Source: Siphonodentalium dalli
Taxonomy: Eukaryota > Mollusca > Scaphopoda > Gadilida > Siphonodentaliidae
DNA: 64,000 bases
Assembly: GCA_032622095.1 (NCBI GenBank)
Contig: CP136061.1
Coordinates: 237,570,609 to 237,634,608, forward strand
Direction: 5' to 3'
Shown one piece after another: positions 1-10,399 of the stretch; the stretch's first letter is position 1; each line of letters opens with the position of its first letter. Made by a program: the position numbers and the translations under genes. A model generated the notes under the pieces. It ran no database searches and was not told where the DNA came from. It saw nothing but the letters and a program-made list of their open reading frames with translations.

Positions 1-1200
1 TGACGGTGATATATTTACATGCATAAGTAAGTTTTGTAGGAATTATACTAATTCTATTTTATACATGCTTATTACTTATTTGTTTTAAACCTAATATCTG
101 TCTAATCAACCAAGCACTCTTAACTCACTTGACTGTCTTGTTCTTATCTTTTAGCCCAATCCCAATCCAAATATAAACCAGCCCAATAACTAAATTAACG
201 CATTACCGCGTATTAATCTTTCCCGCTAAAATAAGATAGTGCAGTATAATAAAACGGAGCGTTTTGAAAACAGTTATGTCAGTTATGTTTAAATCATAAA
301 GTATATTTTATCTTTACTAAACTACAATGTAGGTTTAAGTAAAATGGAACGCTATTACTATTATTAAAACATCCAGGACCTAAATCATTTCGAATTGGTA
401 AGTTTAATATGTGTTTTATGTACCAATTCGTTGATTGTGTATTGTGATATTTTAACCCAATTTCGTCCAATATATTTATTCATCTTTAGTTGTGTCCATC
501 CATAACTAAGTAGGTCCCTTTCCATATGGATGGTTCACTATATAAATGGTAACCAGTAATCATTCCCTTTTTGTGTTATTTTATATTTTACTCTTTTATA
601 AAACTTCCAACAACATAGAAAGTTGCATTATGGGAAGTCTCCATTCTGGAGCCTTTATATATTTATATACAGTTTGGTTTTCATTTCCAATAACAATGGA
701 AATGGTTAATATATTATTTGTATTGGAAGGTATTTCTCTTTCCCATATTCTTTTATACTTTGTGTTGGATTAGTGAATTCTATATTCTAGGGTAATTTCT
801 TGGAATACTTGGAATGGAATCATGGAGATAGCAGAGATTAGATCTCATCCATCATTGTTCATTTGTTCTGTGCCTGTGGTGTACGTCCAGCATGTTGCAT
901 GATCAATCATCATATATACGTCTCATCGATGTCATACTATACATGTGTCAGTGTGCTGTTCAGATTGTGATTCATTGAGATTAACAGAATACAGAATGTA
1001 ATGTATACATCTTCTCATTATGCACCCCAACGCCCCTACATCAGAAACTCACAAGTTACGAAGCGTGGGAGACATTATTCTTAATATATAAATGTATAAA
1101 ACTCTATGGATCGGGATTGAGATATCTCGTGTGAACTATTGGTTAGACCGACTGAGCGACATACTATGTATAGCCGAGTTACGAATTCCATAGGGCTTTA
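1..1200 (+). repeat. 5' LTR of element A
   Basis: This matches 8520-9718 base for base apart from about ten small differences. Examples are ACGGAGCG against ACGGTGCG and GAAAACAGTT against GAAAAGTT. The shared sequence ends at GGGCTTTA, immediately before the primer-binding site. The 75-codon frame inside it (546-773) recurs in the other LTR only because the LTR is duplicated; it has no coding character. Confidence 0.93.
539..546 (+). promoter_or_regulatory. TATA box of the 5' LTR promoter
   Basis: TATATAAA sits mid-LTR and is preserved at 9056-9063 in the 3' LTR. It is the best core-promoter candidate for the genomic transcript. No experimental start site can be inferred. Confidence 0.5.
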
Positions 1201-1201
1201 T

Positions 1202-1216
1202 TGGCGCCTAACGTGT
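1202..1216 (+). other. Primer-binding site of element A
   Basis: TGGCGCCTAACGTG begins one base after the LTR end. The TGG start pairs with the CCA end of a tRNA. The first seven bases match the lysine-tRNA type of primer site, but the rest does not, so the primer tRNA is left unassigned. Confidence 0.75.
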
Positions 1217-1728
1217 AAGAACCCACTACGCTTCGAGATTGTGCATGTGTCTCTTTAAGTGAGAGGAACCTCAGCCCAACGATCAAACGATTCGTGACGT
1301 CATCGAACTTCGTGTTCCTTGGATTTGTTGACATTGAATGTTAACTTGTACGACATAGGAAGACGGTGTCACAAATTATTTTCTTCCCTCGGACGTAAAA
1401 AAAGGTGAGATTAAACTAGAACGTTTGGTACGTTTCAGGTTTGAATATTTTGTTCAAAATATTCCAGTTAGTACGTTTCAGCACTCAATTTAGTTGACGT
1501 CAAGAATAATTTGGACTTCATTTAATTTTATGAAATTAAATTTCCAGATTTAATTGATAGCTGTTCGACGTAATTAAATTTGATTTGAAAATTTTCAGAA
1601 ATTGTTAATGCAGTTTTGACTTGTAGAAATTTTCAGTTAGATTTAATCTTTCAGTGACGTCGGACTTGTAATAATTTTCAGAAACAAATCTTTCTTATTC
1701 TGATTAATTATTTAGTTAGAGTTGAAGG
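1217..1728 (+). other. 5' untranslated leader of element A
   Basis: About 0.5 kb of AT-rich sequence lies between the primer-binding site and the gag start codon. It contains several variants of ATTTTCAG and ATTTAATTT in loose repetition. No long frame is present. A packaging signal would be expected here but none can be recognised. Confidence 0.6.
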
Positions 1729-2868
1729 ATGGGTGAAGAAGATCCTGATGGTGCGAAAATGTTTAAAAACATGATGGAAGGTTTTCAGCAGATGGGTTTT
1801 TCCCCAAAAGCTGAATCGGCAGAGGACTTCCAGAAATGGTTTCAAACTTTACAGGGTGTTAAGGAAGAACCCGAGGTTCAACGTGAACCAGATTATAGAG
1901 AATATAGACAGCCCGAACGACAAGTGTTCGTTAGAAATCCTGCTTATATTTCTCAATTTTCAGGGGACCAGAAGTCAGATTCGAGCTTCAACATGTGGAA
2001 ATATGAAGTTAATTGCATGTTATCATCTAGAGTTTCAGAATCGGAGGTTTTATATGCCATTCGAAAGTCTTTGCGCGGAGAAGCGGCAAGAGTCGTCATG
2101 AGATTGGGCAAAGACGTTTCAGTTCCAGATATTGTTGATAAATTTCAGCATCTTTATGGTGACATCCAGTCACAGGAAAGTCTTATTGGGAATTTTTTCA
2201 GTGCTAAGCAGGGCCCAGCAGAGTCAGTTGTTGATTGGGGTACTCGTTTGGAGGAACTTTTCTCCAAGACGACCATGGTGAAACAAATGATGCCGACATC
2301 TGAAAATGAACTGTTGAAAAATCGTTTCTTTGAAGGTTTGCGGCAAGAGTTGAAAGATCTTTCGGCTTACAAACTGAAGGAGTGCCGAGATTATAATGAG
2401 CTTCTTTCTTCGCTCCGTCTCATCGAGCAAGAACATTCTTCTTCTAAACAGAAGGCATCCAATTCTTCTGGTGCCACTTGCAAAGCTTCTGTTTCAGTTG
2501 ATGCTGATAAATTGGACACAATATTATCCCAACTTTCAGCTTTAACCCAGAAAGTCAATAGACTGGAGAATAAACAGCAATCCCCTCATATTTCTACCCA
2601 GGATGGTAACCGTGGAAGAGGGCAGTATGGAGGAAGAGCTAGAGGTGGTTTTGACAGAGGACATAGGAGAGGTAACGGTGCAGTTTCAAATAATTTTGGC
2701 AGAGAGCAGGCTGCAGCTTCAAATATTGTTGATACTTCTAGAGTTTCAGAACAGTTTCCACTTTGTTATGGGTGCAATACCCACCATATTCCTCCTTTTT
2801 GTAGAAGACCCCGTGGTGGATATTCCAGAGGTCGAGGAAATTTTAACAGAGGGCCTTTAAACTATTAA
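1729..2868 (+). CDS. gag: Gag polyprotein of element A (379 aa)
   Basis: Structural capsid and nucleocapsid precursor of the retrotransposon, acting in cytoplasmic particles. The start ATG is the first in a long open frame (MGEED). Residues about 66-245 resemble the capsid fold region of Ty3/gypsy and PNMA-type Gags: a FSGD motif, WKYEV, then LRGEAARVVM, a FxxLYGD motif and a WGTRLEEL stretch. Residues 290-330 and 360-379 are rich in RGG and GR repeats, suiting RNA binding. A single zinc knuckle has C346, C349, H353 and C358 (CX2CX3HX4C), one residue shorter than the classical CCHC spacing. The frame ends at TAA 2866-2868, directly after a slippery heptamer leading into pol. Family assignment comes from my reading of the motifs, not from a search. 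Confidence 0.92.
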   Translation: MGEEDPDGAKMFKNMMEGFQQMGFSPKAESAEDFQKWFQTLQGVKEEPEVQREPDYREYRQPERQVFVRNPAYISQFSGDQKSDSSFNMWKYEVNCMLSSRVSESEVLYAIRKSLRGEAARVVMRLGKDVSVPDIVDKFQHLYGDIQSQESLIGNFFSAKQGPAESVVDWGTRLEELFSKTTMVKQMMPTSENELLKNRFFEGLRQELKDLSAYKLKECRDYNELLSSLRLIEQEHSSSKQKASNSSGATCKASVSVDADKLDTILSQLSALTQKVNRLENKQQSPHISTQDGNRGRGQYGGRARGGFDRGHRRGNGAVSNNFGREQAAASNIVDTSRVSEQFPLCYGCNTHHIPPFCRRPRGGYSRGRGNFNRGPLNY

Positions 2869-2898
2869 ACATCTATGACAAAGGGTCGACCATAGATG
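2856..2898 (+). promoter_or_regulatory. Programmed -1 ribosomal frameshift signal, gag-pol of element A
   Basis: The heptamer T TTA AAC (2856-2862) lies in the correct gag register, one sense codon before the stop. It is followed by a 7-nt spacer and a perfect 8-bp stem, CATCTATG (2870-2877) with CATAGATG (2891-2898), closing a 13-nt loop. Pol lies in the -1 frame, open from 2847 onward. GGGTC in the loop (2883-2887) could pair with GACCC at 2924-2928 to make a pseudoknot; that part is speculative. Confidence 0.85.
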
Positions 2899-5800
2899 AG
2901 AAGGACAATCAGTCCCAAAATAAGACCCCAGCTGGTTTGCATGGAGAAATAACAGAATCTGTTGTTACAATTTCAGGAAATAATTGTAATGCTCTTTTAG
3001 ATACAGGTAGTACAGTTAGCAGTATAGGTGAATCATTTTACAGGAACAAGTTAAATCATATTCCTTTACAACCTTTACAATCCATTTTAAACATTGAGTG
3101 TGCCGACGGAGAATGTTTACCATATATGGGTTTCATTGAAGCAGAAGTTTTTGTTCCTAGATTTTCAGATATCAAACCACAGTCTTGTATTTTCCTCATT
3201 GTGCCTGACAGTAAATTTAATTCTCATACTCCTATTCTTTTAGGAACAAACATTCTTAAGGTTTTTCTTAAACATGTCGAGGAAGCTAATGGCCAAAGAT
3301 TTCTTCAGAAAGCCAACTTAGATACTCCTTGGTATTTTGCTTTCAGATGTATTTCATTGCGTGATAGGGAGTTGAAGAAGAATAATTTTAACTTAGGTAT
3401 TGTGAAGAGTGCAGCTCCGGATAATATTATTTTACATCCAAATACATCAAAGACTGTGATTGGTTATATTGACCACAAAATACAATATAACCCTACTTGT
3501 GCTATATTTCAGCATTCTTCGGATGATCCGAAAATGGACGGAATAGAAATTGCTCCTTATATTTTGAAATATGATCCTTCCACAGATGAACCTGTTCCTG
3601 TACATCTCAGTAACCTTAGTACGAGAACCATAAATATTTCTCCTCATTCTGTGATTTGCTCTATTCAGCCAGTGAAGGTCGAAGGTGATTTGCAGACTTC
3701 AAAGGAAGATGCAGATCTACCTTTCTTTGACCAGATAAATTTGAATCAAGATTCATTGACGGCAGACGAGATCCGACAAGCATTTGATTTTATTAAACAA
3801 TTTCCAGATGTTTTTTCTTTAAGTGATTTTGACCTTGGTCACTATACTGGTGTTAAGCATGAGATTAATTTGACAGATGACAAGCCTGTTAAGCAGAGGC
3901 CGAGAAGATTAGCACCAGGATTAGTTGACGAGGTTCGTGATTACTTACAGCAATTGTTGGCTGCCGGAATAATTAGACGGTCAAGGAGTCCTTACTCATC
4001 CAATGTTGTAGTTTGTCGTCGTTCCAGTGGGAAGCTACGTCTATGTGTGGATTACAGGGATATTAATAAGAAAACCATACAAGATGCTTATTGTTTACCC
4101 ATTATTGAAGATATTTTACATAGTTTGTCACATTCCAAATTTTTTAGCAGTCTGGATTTACGCTGTGGATATTTCCAACAGGAAGTCATAGAGGAGCATA
4201 AAAAGTACACAGCATTTACGGCTGGAAATCTTGGATTTTTTGAGTTTCAGAGGGTGCCCCAAGGAATGCGGGGATCGCCGGCCAGTTTTCAAAGAATGAT
4301 GGAACATTGTTTGGACGGCCTGGTTAATAATATATGTTACATTTATTTGGATGATATTTGTGTACCAGCTTCAAGTTTTCAGGAGATGATAGACCGGCTT
4401 AAAGTTATATTTCAGAGATTACGTGAATGTAATTTAAAACTTTCCCCTTCAAAATGTTCATTTTTTAGTAAGAAAATAAAATATTTGGGGCATGTGGTTT
4501 CAGAAGCTGGGATAGAAGCTGATAGTGACAAAGTCGATAAAGTTGTGAATTGGCAGACTCCGAAGACTCCAGAGGAAGTTCGTAAATTTTGGGGATTTTC
4601 AGGATATTATCGAAAATATGTTAAAAACTTTTCTTTAATAGCAAAGCCACTTACAGATCTTTTACCCCCTACTAATCATGGAAAACAAAAGAGCAAGAAG
4701 AAATCTAATTATAACGGTAAATGGTCTTGGGGTGAGGAACAAGAAAAATCCTTTTCTCGTCTTAAAGAATGTCTTTCGTCCCCTCCTGTTTTAGGTTTTG
4801 CAGATTTTACATTGCCATTTGAAGTGCACACAGATGCGAGTCAAAACGGATTGGGAGCTGTGCTTTACCAAAAGCAGTATGGGATTCTCAGAGTTATCTC
4901 TTATGCGAGCAGAGGAACGACAGCAGCTGAGAAGTCATATCCAGCCCACAAACTAGAGTTCTTGGCGTTGAAATGGGCTGTCACTGAAAAATTTAGTGAT
5001 TACTTGTACAATCATAAATTTGTTGTTTTTACAGATTCCAATCCCCTCACTTATGTACTTAGCAGTGCCAAATTAGATGCTACAGGGCATAGATGGTTGG
5101 ATGCTATAAATGCTTTTAATTTTGAAATTATTTATCGACCAGGGAAATCCAATGCTGATGCAGATGGTTTGTCGAGATTGCCACAATATAATGTTGAATT
5201 GGATAAAATCAGTTCCAATTCCATTTCAGCCATTTGTAAATCTTTACAGGTTACACAGCCTTTTGTAGAATCACTTTGTATGTCTACAGATGTCGCTGAT
5301 AGTTTAGATGATGGCTGTAGTACAGACATGGATATCATGACACCCAGAGATTGGAGGCAGATGCAAGAGAGAGATTCTATTTTAGGACCGTGGGTGAGGG
5401 CAGTTAGAAGTGGTGTTAAACCGGTCAGAAATACTTTTCCGATGACCCGCGAGCATTCCACATATTTTAGGAATTTTGTTTCTTTAAAATTCCAGAGAGG
5501 TGTGTTATATAGGGAAACTCAGTTTAATGGAAATACTCATTTACAACTTGTTATCCCCCATTCATTTATTAATACTGTTTTAACTTCATTACATACAGAC
5601 ATAGGGCATCCTGGAAGAGAAAGAACCATTTCTTTGATTAAGCAGAGATTTTATTGGCCTGGCATAGACAGTGCGGTGGAGAATTTTATTCAACAGTGTC
5701 CCCGATGCTTCAGAAGGAAGTCTCCGACGGATGCCAGAGCCAAGCTAGTTTCTATTTCCACGACCCAGCCCTTGGAACTTGTCTGTATTGATTATCTTAC

Positions 5801-7391
5801 AGTTGATATGTGCAAAGGTGGTTTTCAATATTTGTTGGTTGTTACTGATCACTTTACAAAATTTTCACAGGCTTTTCCCACAAAGAATATGACTGCCAAA
5901 ACTACTGCTGATGTTCTTTTCAACAAATTCTTTGTGTATTATGGTTTCCCTCACAGAATTCATAGTGATCAGGGTGCAAATTTTGAATCCACTCTTATTC
6001 AGGAACTTTGTAGATTATGCGGCATCAAGAAAAGCAGAACAACGCCCTATCATCCGATGGGCAATGGACAGTGTGAACGGTTTAACCGTACTTTATTAGG
6101 TATGTTGGGAACATTACAGCCCGAGGAAAAGAAAGATTGGAAGAGTTTTATTGGACCACTTGTACATGCATATAATTCCACAAAACATGAAAGCACTGGT
6201 TTTACCCCTTTTAAACTTATGTTTGGCAGGGATCCTAGATTACCGATAGATGTTTTGTGTGGATTGGATAAGATGACGGAGGATGACGGTGAAGATAAAG
6301 ATATTTCTATTTCAGAATATGTTTCTGAATTAAGGGAAAGGATGACGTATGCGTATGATTTAGCTTCAAAAGCTGCAACGAAGGCGAAAGATAAGCAGAA
6401 GAGGAACTTCGATAAGAAGGCAAGAGGTGCGATGGTGTCTGTTGGAGATTCTGTTTTAGTTAAAACACTTGCATTTGAAGGCAGACACAAGTTAGCTGAT
6501 AAATTTGATAATGATATTTATACAGTTACAGAGCAGCCAAATAGGGATATTCCGGTATTTGTTGTCAGGAGTGACGAGGGTAAAGAAAGAACCCTTCACC
6601 GTAATCATCTTCTCCCCATAGGTTATGTTCCTGAGGAGTCTGATGTTGGTCCAGATAATGTTACATCTTTAAAAGATATGGTGGTGGAACCTGATAGTTC
6701 AATTCCTTTAGAAGGAGAAGCAGATAGGACTTTTGTTTCAGAGTCACAAGAGGATACATATATTGATGAACATGCTTATGTTCTCAGAAGTCCGCAGCAT
6801 GCAGTATTATCTACTGCAAATGACCGTGTGGATTCTGATACCGGTTCTGAGGTACAGGATTGTGCTCCTGGTACAGTCAGAGAAGTTAGTTCTCTGGATG
6901 GTGACGATCATCCTTCTTCTTTTCAGAAGATTTCAGGGGAACGCGACAATGATGCGCATCGAGAAATTGAGAATGTTGGAAATATTATTAATATTTCAAA
7001 TGACGAGAAGGATACTGTTTGTGATATAGCACACAGTAGAGCAGAGGATGGGCCCAAAGTTAGTATTGAGGTAGAGGAGAGTAGTGATGTTGAGGAAGAA
7101 GTAGCAGGTGACTCAGAGATTGCAGATGTTAATTTTATTTCAGATATTCCATCTGAAGAGACAGAGCAGATAGAGAATCCTGAGGTTATTAAACCCACAC
7201 CTAGGAGGTCAGGACGAGAGCGGAAACCACCACCATGGAAGAAATCTGGGGATTATGTGCATTCCATGCAACCAGTTTCAGCAGACTTTATCAGTAAAGC
7301 AGAGTTGCTGAAAAGGCTTACTGATAAAGAATTATTATCCAGTATGTCACCGGATATGATACATTCAATATTTTCAGCAGTTTTGAAATAA
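2862..7391 (+). CDS. pol: Pol polyprotein of element A (protease, RT, RNase H, integrase)
   Basis: Replication polyprotein, expressed by -1 frameshifting from gag; the first codon after slippage is at 2862. I number residues from 2937, where the 1484-residue block begins. The aspartic protease has DTGS at 22-25. Reverse transcriptase has LRLCVDYRD near 366 and the catalytic YLDD at 470-473. RNase H has HTDAS with D633 and a later TDSNPL. Integrase has a zinc-binding H886, H891, C921, C924 set, then D952, D1011 and E1047 with exactly 35 residues between the last two (DD35E). A GPY/F-like region follows near 1165-1225. The last 260 or so residues form an acidic, Ser/Glu-rich tail with a basic patch (RRSGRERKPPPW) of unknown role. 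No frameshift or stop is seen, so the enzyme set looks functional. Confidence 0.95.
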   Translation, partial: LLNIYDKGSTIDEKDNQSQNKTPAGLHGEITESVVTISGNNCNALLDTGSTVSSIGESFYRNKLNHIPLQPLQSILNIECADGECLPYMGFIEAEVFVPRFSDIKPQSCIFLIVPDSKFNSHTPILLGTNILKVFLKHVEEANGQRFLQKANLDTPWYFAFRCISLRDRELKKNNFNLGIVKSAAPDNIILHPNTSKTVIGYIDHKIQYNPTCAIFQHSSDDPKMDGIEIAPYILKYDPSTDEPVPVHLSNLSTRTINISPHSVICSIQPVKVEGDLQTSKEDADLPFFDQINLNQDSLTADEIRQAFDFIKQFPDVFSLSDFDLGHYTGVKHEINLTDDKPVKQRPRRLAPGLVDEVRDYLQQLLAAGIIRRSRSPYSSNVVVCRRSSGKLRLCVDYRDINKKTIQDAYCLPIIEDILHSLSHSKFFSSLDLRCGYFQQEVIEEHKKYTAFTAGNLGFFEFQRVPQGMRGSPASFQRMMEHCLDGLVNNICYIYLDDICVPASSFQEMIDRLKVIFQRLRECNLKLSPSKCSFFSKKIKYLGHVVSEAGIEADSDKVDKVVNWQTPKTPEEVRKFWGFSGYYRKYVKNFSLIAKPLTDLLPPTNHGKQKSKKKSNYNGKWSWGEEQEKSFSRLKECLSSPPVLGFADFTLPFEVHTDASQNGLGAVLYQKQYGILRVISYASRGTTAAEKSYPAHKLEFLALKWAVTEKFSDYLYNHKFVVFTDSNPLTYVLSSAKLDATGHRWLDAINAFNFEIIYRPGKSNADADGLSRLPQYNVELDKISSNSISAICKSLQVTQPFVESLCMSTDVADSLDDGCSTDMDIMTPRDWRQMQERDSILGPWVRAVRSGVKPVRNTFPMTREHSTYFRNFVSLKFQRGVLYRETQFNGNTHLQLVIPHSFINTVLTSLHTDIGHPGRERTISLIKQRFYWPGIDSAVENFIQQCPRCFRRKSPTDARAKLVSISTTQPLELVCIDYLTVDMCKGGFQYLLVVTDHFTKFSQAFPTKNMTAKTTADVLFNKFFVYYGFPHRIHSDQGANFESTLIQELCRLCGIKKSRTTPYHPMGNGQCERFNRTLLGMLGTLQPEEKKDWKSFIGPLVHAYNSTKHESTGFTPFKLMFGRDPRLPIDVLCGLDKMTEDDGEDKDISISEYVSELRERMTYAYDLASKAATKAKDKQKRNFDKKARGAMVSVGDSVLVKTLAFEGRHKLADKFDNDIYTVTEQPNRDIPVFVVRSDEGKERTLHRNHLLPIGYVPEESDVGPDNVTSLKDMVVEPDSSIPLEGEADRTFVSESQEDTYIDEHAYVLRSPQHAVLSTANDRVDSDTGSEVQDCAPGTVREVSSLDGDDHPSSFQKISGERDNDAHREIENVGNIINISNDEKDTVCDIAHSRAEDGPKVSIEVEESSDVEEEVAGDSEIADVNFISDIPSEETEQIENPEVIKPTPRRSGRERKPPPWKKSGDYVHSMQPVSADFISKAELLKRLTDKELLSSMSPDMIHSIFSAVLK

Positions 7392-8503
7392 TTTATTCAA
7401 CATGTATGATTTTATCTATTGATGTCTTTTGTATTTGCAGTAGTTATTCTTGTTTATGATTGATATTATTTCAGTCATTCAAGGTTTTTTCCTCTTGTTG
7501 TGTGAGATTATTGTTATATCATACCAGGAGTTAATACATGTATTTCTGATTGTTTTCAGAATTTGAATTATGTAAAATACTATGCTTAATATCTATCATT
7601 AAGGAAACTTCTGTATAATGATCCTTTTTCAGCTGAAGACCCGTGCAGTTAAATGTTAACCCGATGTTCCAGCTTGTAACAGTTTTACTGTATATCATCA
7701 ACAGAATGTTTACCTCCCCGGATATTATTGTCATGTATTTTCACATATAATAAATTGCAATATATACTGCTAGTATAATAGAATTTTTTTAATAATTGAT
7801 CAGAGTAATTATTGTAGTGTAATTTTCAACTCTTTCTATATTTCAGGCATATTTCCTATTCCAGGTAGCTGTGTCTGACTTCTGGTCCATGTTGATTAAT
7901 ATTAAATTGATAAACTTCCCTTTTGTGTGAGATTTTAGCAACAAGTTGCTTGCTGAGTTGGTGAATTCCACTATGGTGTTCAATTTGGTATTGAATTCAA
8001 AGTAGTCAGGATCGGCTATTATTTTTATGAATTCCAGGTGATTGTATTTGCTGTCAGGGAAAGAATTGTGTATATACAGATGTTAATTTTTTGTTTTCTT
8101 TGTATTTTAAGAGGCAGGAGAAATGAAATATGGGTCATTGGTCTTTAATATAGTTTTACAGATGGGTTTACAGTGCAATAGGATATTTTACAGGTTTTAG
8201 TTGCAGGTTGATATACCACCGACATAGGAGTTAGACTGAATTGTTTTAATTACAGGTGGTAATTAAAGTTGTTATATGGTGCTAAGGATATTAACTATCC
8301 TTGTATAGGTAGCAGAGTTGTTTCATGGCAAAGAGCGTATCTTTACCTAATTTATATTTTATTCCCATGGTATGGTGTTGCAGTTGGTTGCGGAATGGTT
8401 TACGTTAGTTCGGAGAAGGTCTAGGTAGGTTGATTTTTCTAAGACATTGCAGGAATTGGTTGTTGCAGGTTTTGGTTAAATTACAAGAATGTAATTTTTT
8501 TTC
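7392..8503 (+). other. 3' non-coding region of element A
   Basis: About 1.1 kb between pol and the polypurine tract. It is T-rich with many TTTCAG and TTGCAG-like motifs. I see no frame above about 67 codons and nothing resembling an envelope gene. Confidence 0.7.
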
Positions 8504-8517
8504 AAGAGGGGGGAGAA
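8504..8517 (+). other. Polypurine tract of element A
   Basis: AAGAGGGGGGAGAA lies immediately 5' of the TGTGACGG start of the 3' LTR. It is the expected primer for plus-strand DNA synthesis and fixes the LTR boundary. Confidence 0.9.
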
Positions 8518-9718
8518 TGTGACGGTGATATATTTACATGCATAAGTAAGTTTTGTAGGAATTATACTAATTCTATTTTATACATGCTTATTACTTATTT
8601 GTTTTAAACCTAATATCTGTCTAATCAACCTAGCACTCTTAACTCACTTGACTGTCTTGTTCTTATCTTTTAGCCCAATCCCAATCCAAATATAAACCAG
8701 CCCAATAACTAAATTAACGCATTACCGCGTAGTAATCTTTCCCGCTAAAATAAGATAGTGCAGTATAATAAAACGGTGCGTTTTGAAAAGTTATGTCAGT
8801 TATGTTTAAATCATAAAGTATATTTTATCTTTACTAAACTACAATGTAGGTTTAAGTAAAATGGAACGCTATTACTATTATTAAAACATCCAGGACCTAA
8901 ATCATTTCAAATTGGTAAGTTTAATATGTGTTTTATGTACCAATTCGTTGATTGTGTATTGTGATATTTTAACCCAATTTCGTCCAATATATTTATTCAT
9001 CTTTAGTTGTGTCCATCCATAACTAAGTAAGTCCCTTTCCATATGGATGGTTCACTATATAAATGGTAACCAGTAATCATTCCCTTTTTGTGTTATTTTA
9101 TATTTTACTCTTTTATAAAACTTCCAACAACATAGAAAGTTGCATTATGGGAAGTCTCCATTCTGGAGACTTTATATATTTATATACAGTTTGGTTTTCA
9201 TTTCCAATAACAATGGAAATGGTTAATATATTATTTGTATTGGAAGGTATTTCTCTTTCCCATATTCTTTTATACTTTGTGTTGGATTAGTGAATGTTAT
9301 ATTCTAGGGTAATTTCTTGGAATACTTGGAATGGAATCATGGAGATAGCAGAGATTAGATCTCATCCATCATTGTTCATTTGTTCTGTGCCTGTGGTGTA
9401 CGTCCAGCATGTTGCATGATCAATCATCATATATACGTCTCATCGATGTCATACTATACATGTGTCAGTGTGCTGTTCAGATTGTGATTCATTGAGATTA
9501 ACAGAATACAGAATGTAATGTATACATCTTCTCATTATGCACCCCAACGCCCCTACATCAGAAACTCACAAGTTACGAAGCTGGTGGGAGACATTATTCT
9601 TAATATATAAATGTATAAAACTCTATGGATCGGGATTGAGATATCTCGTGTGAACTTTGGTTAGACCGACTGAGCGACATACTATGTATAGCCGAGTTAC
9701 GAATTCCATAGGGCTTTA
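8518..9718 (+). repeat. 3' LTR of element A
   Basis: It starts TGTGACGG after the polypurine tract and ends at GGGCTTTA, where similarity to the 5' LTR stops. The TATA motif is at 9056-9063. Confidence 0.93.
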
Positions 9719-10082
9719 CTTATCCCGTGTAATAAACTGTGAACATATTGTTTTTTTGTCGAGTTGCAGACGTGTTTGTGTACATTGTAGTATTGAGTGT
9801 ATTATTTTCAATGGAGGGGGAATAACTCTATCTTTTAAATATAGAGTTATTCCCCTTCCATTGAAAATACATATTTAGTTTGAATTATGTTGCATTATGG
9901 GGAATCTTTCTATGATTTCAGCTGTTTTCTATTTCTATATGGGCATCTTCTGAGACACAGATGTTTCAAATGGTGATGAATTATAGTATTTTTAATCATA
10001 TTTTATGGCATAGATTGTTATTAAAAGCGTATATGAAGTCACTATGAAAAAAATATCGGTGACTCGAAAATTATGTGGGCCT
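9719..10082 (+). repeat. MITE-A copy 1, right part, split by element A
   Basis: This aligns with MITE copies at 13511-14701 and 38741-39198 (reverse). It ends in AAGTGGGCCT-like sequence followed by TTAA (10083-10086). The left third is missing because element A inserted there. At 9804-9868 it holds an inner hairpin, ATTTTCAATGG to CCATTGAAAAT with AACTCTAT / ATAGAGTT arms. Confidence 0.8.
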
Positions 10083-10362
10083 TTAACCAAGGATTAAACT
10101 GTTTTAGTATAGATATAATATAAGGACGGTACGTCTGAAAAAGAAATTTACACCATGAGTGAGATTCCCTATTAGAGATTGCCGGTTTACACGACGAGCC
10201 TTGGCGAGTGGGGTAGACCCCGGAAATCCCACGCATAGTGTAAATTATAAAATGATTATTTATAAACACTTGCATGTAATGCCATAAAATGTGACGAGAG
10301 CCCCCATTATTTTTACTCCCGTTTGCACCCACACGTATATCTGTAACTCTCTGAAGTTCACG
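10083..10362 (+). repeat. Dispersed repeat shared with 14,702-14,968
   Basis: Beginning with AACCAAGG and ending near TTCACGCGCA, this stretch is highly similar to the sequence following MITE-A copy 2. Both copies therefore sit in a larger duplicated unit. On the minus strand it directly follows the zinc-finger end of the transposase pseudogene, so it may be the terminal region of that MULE family. Confidence 0.65.
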
Positions 10363-10399
10363 CGCAGATTTAACAGGCTGGTTTCTGGATGGTCAACTC

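Larger units (their letters stand above)
1..9718 (+). mobile_element. Element A: Ty3/gypsy LTR retrotransposon, near full length
   Basis: Two directly repeated LTRs of about 1.2 kb enclose a primer-binding site, gag, pol, a long 3' non-coding stretch and a polypurine tract. The order of pol domains (protease, RT, RNase H, integrase) is that of Ty3/gypsy elements. Only the first two bases of the 5' LTR (TG, by comparison with the 3' LTR) lie outside the window. Both reading frames are uninterrupted. The LTRs differ at roughly ten places by eye over 1.2 kb, so insertion is fairly recent but not brand new. It is inserted in a TTAA-type MITE whose right half resumes at 9719; the left half should lie just upstream of the window. 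There is no env-like frame above 60 codons. Confidence 0.95.

Noticed and set aside
546-773. 75-codon frame in the LTR, repeated at 9063-9290
   Set aside because: Present twice only because the LTR is duplicated; no motif and AT-driven composition.
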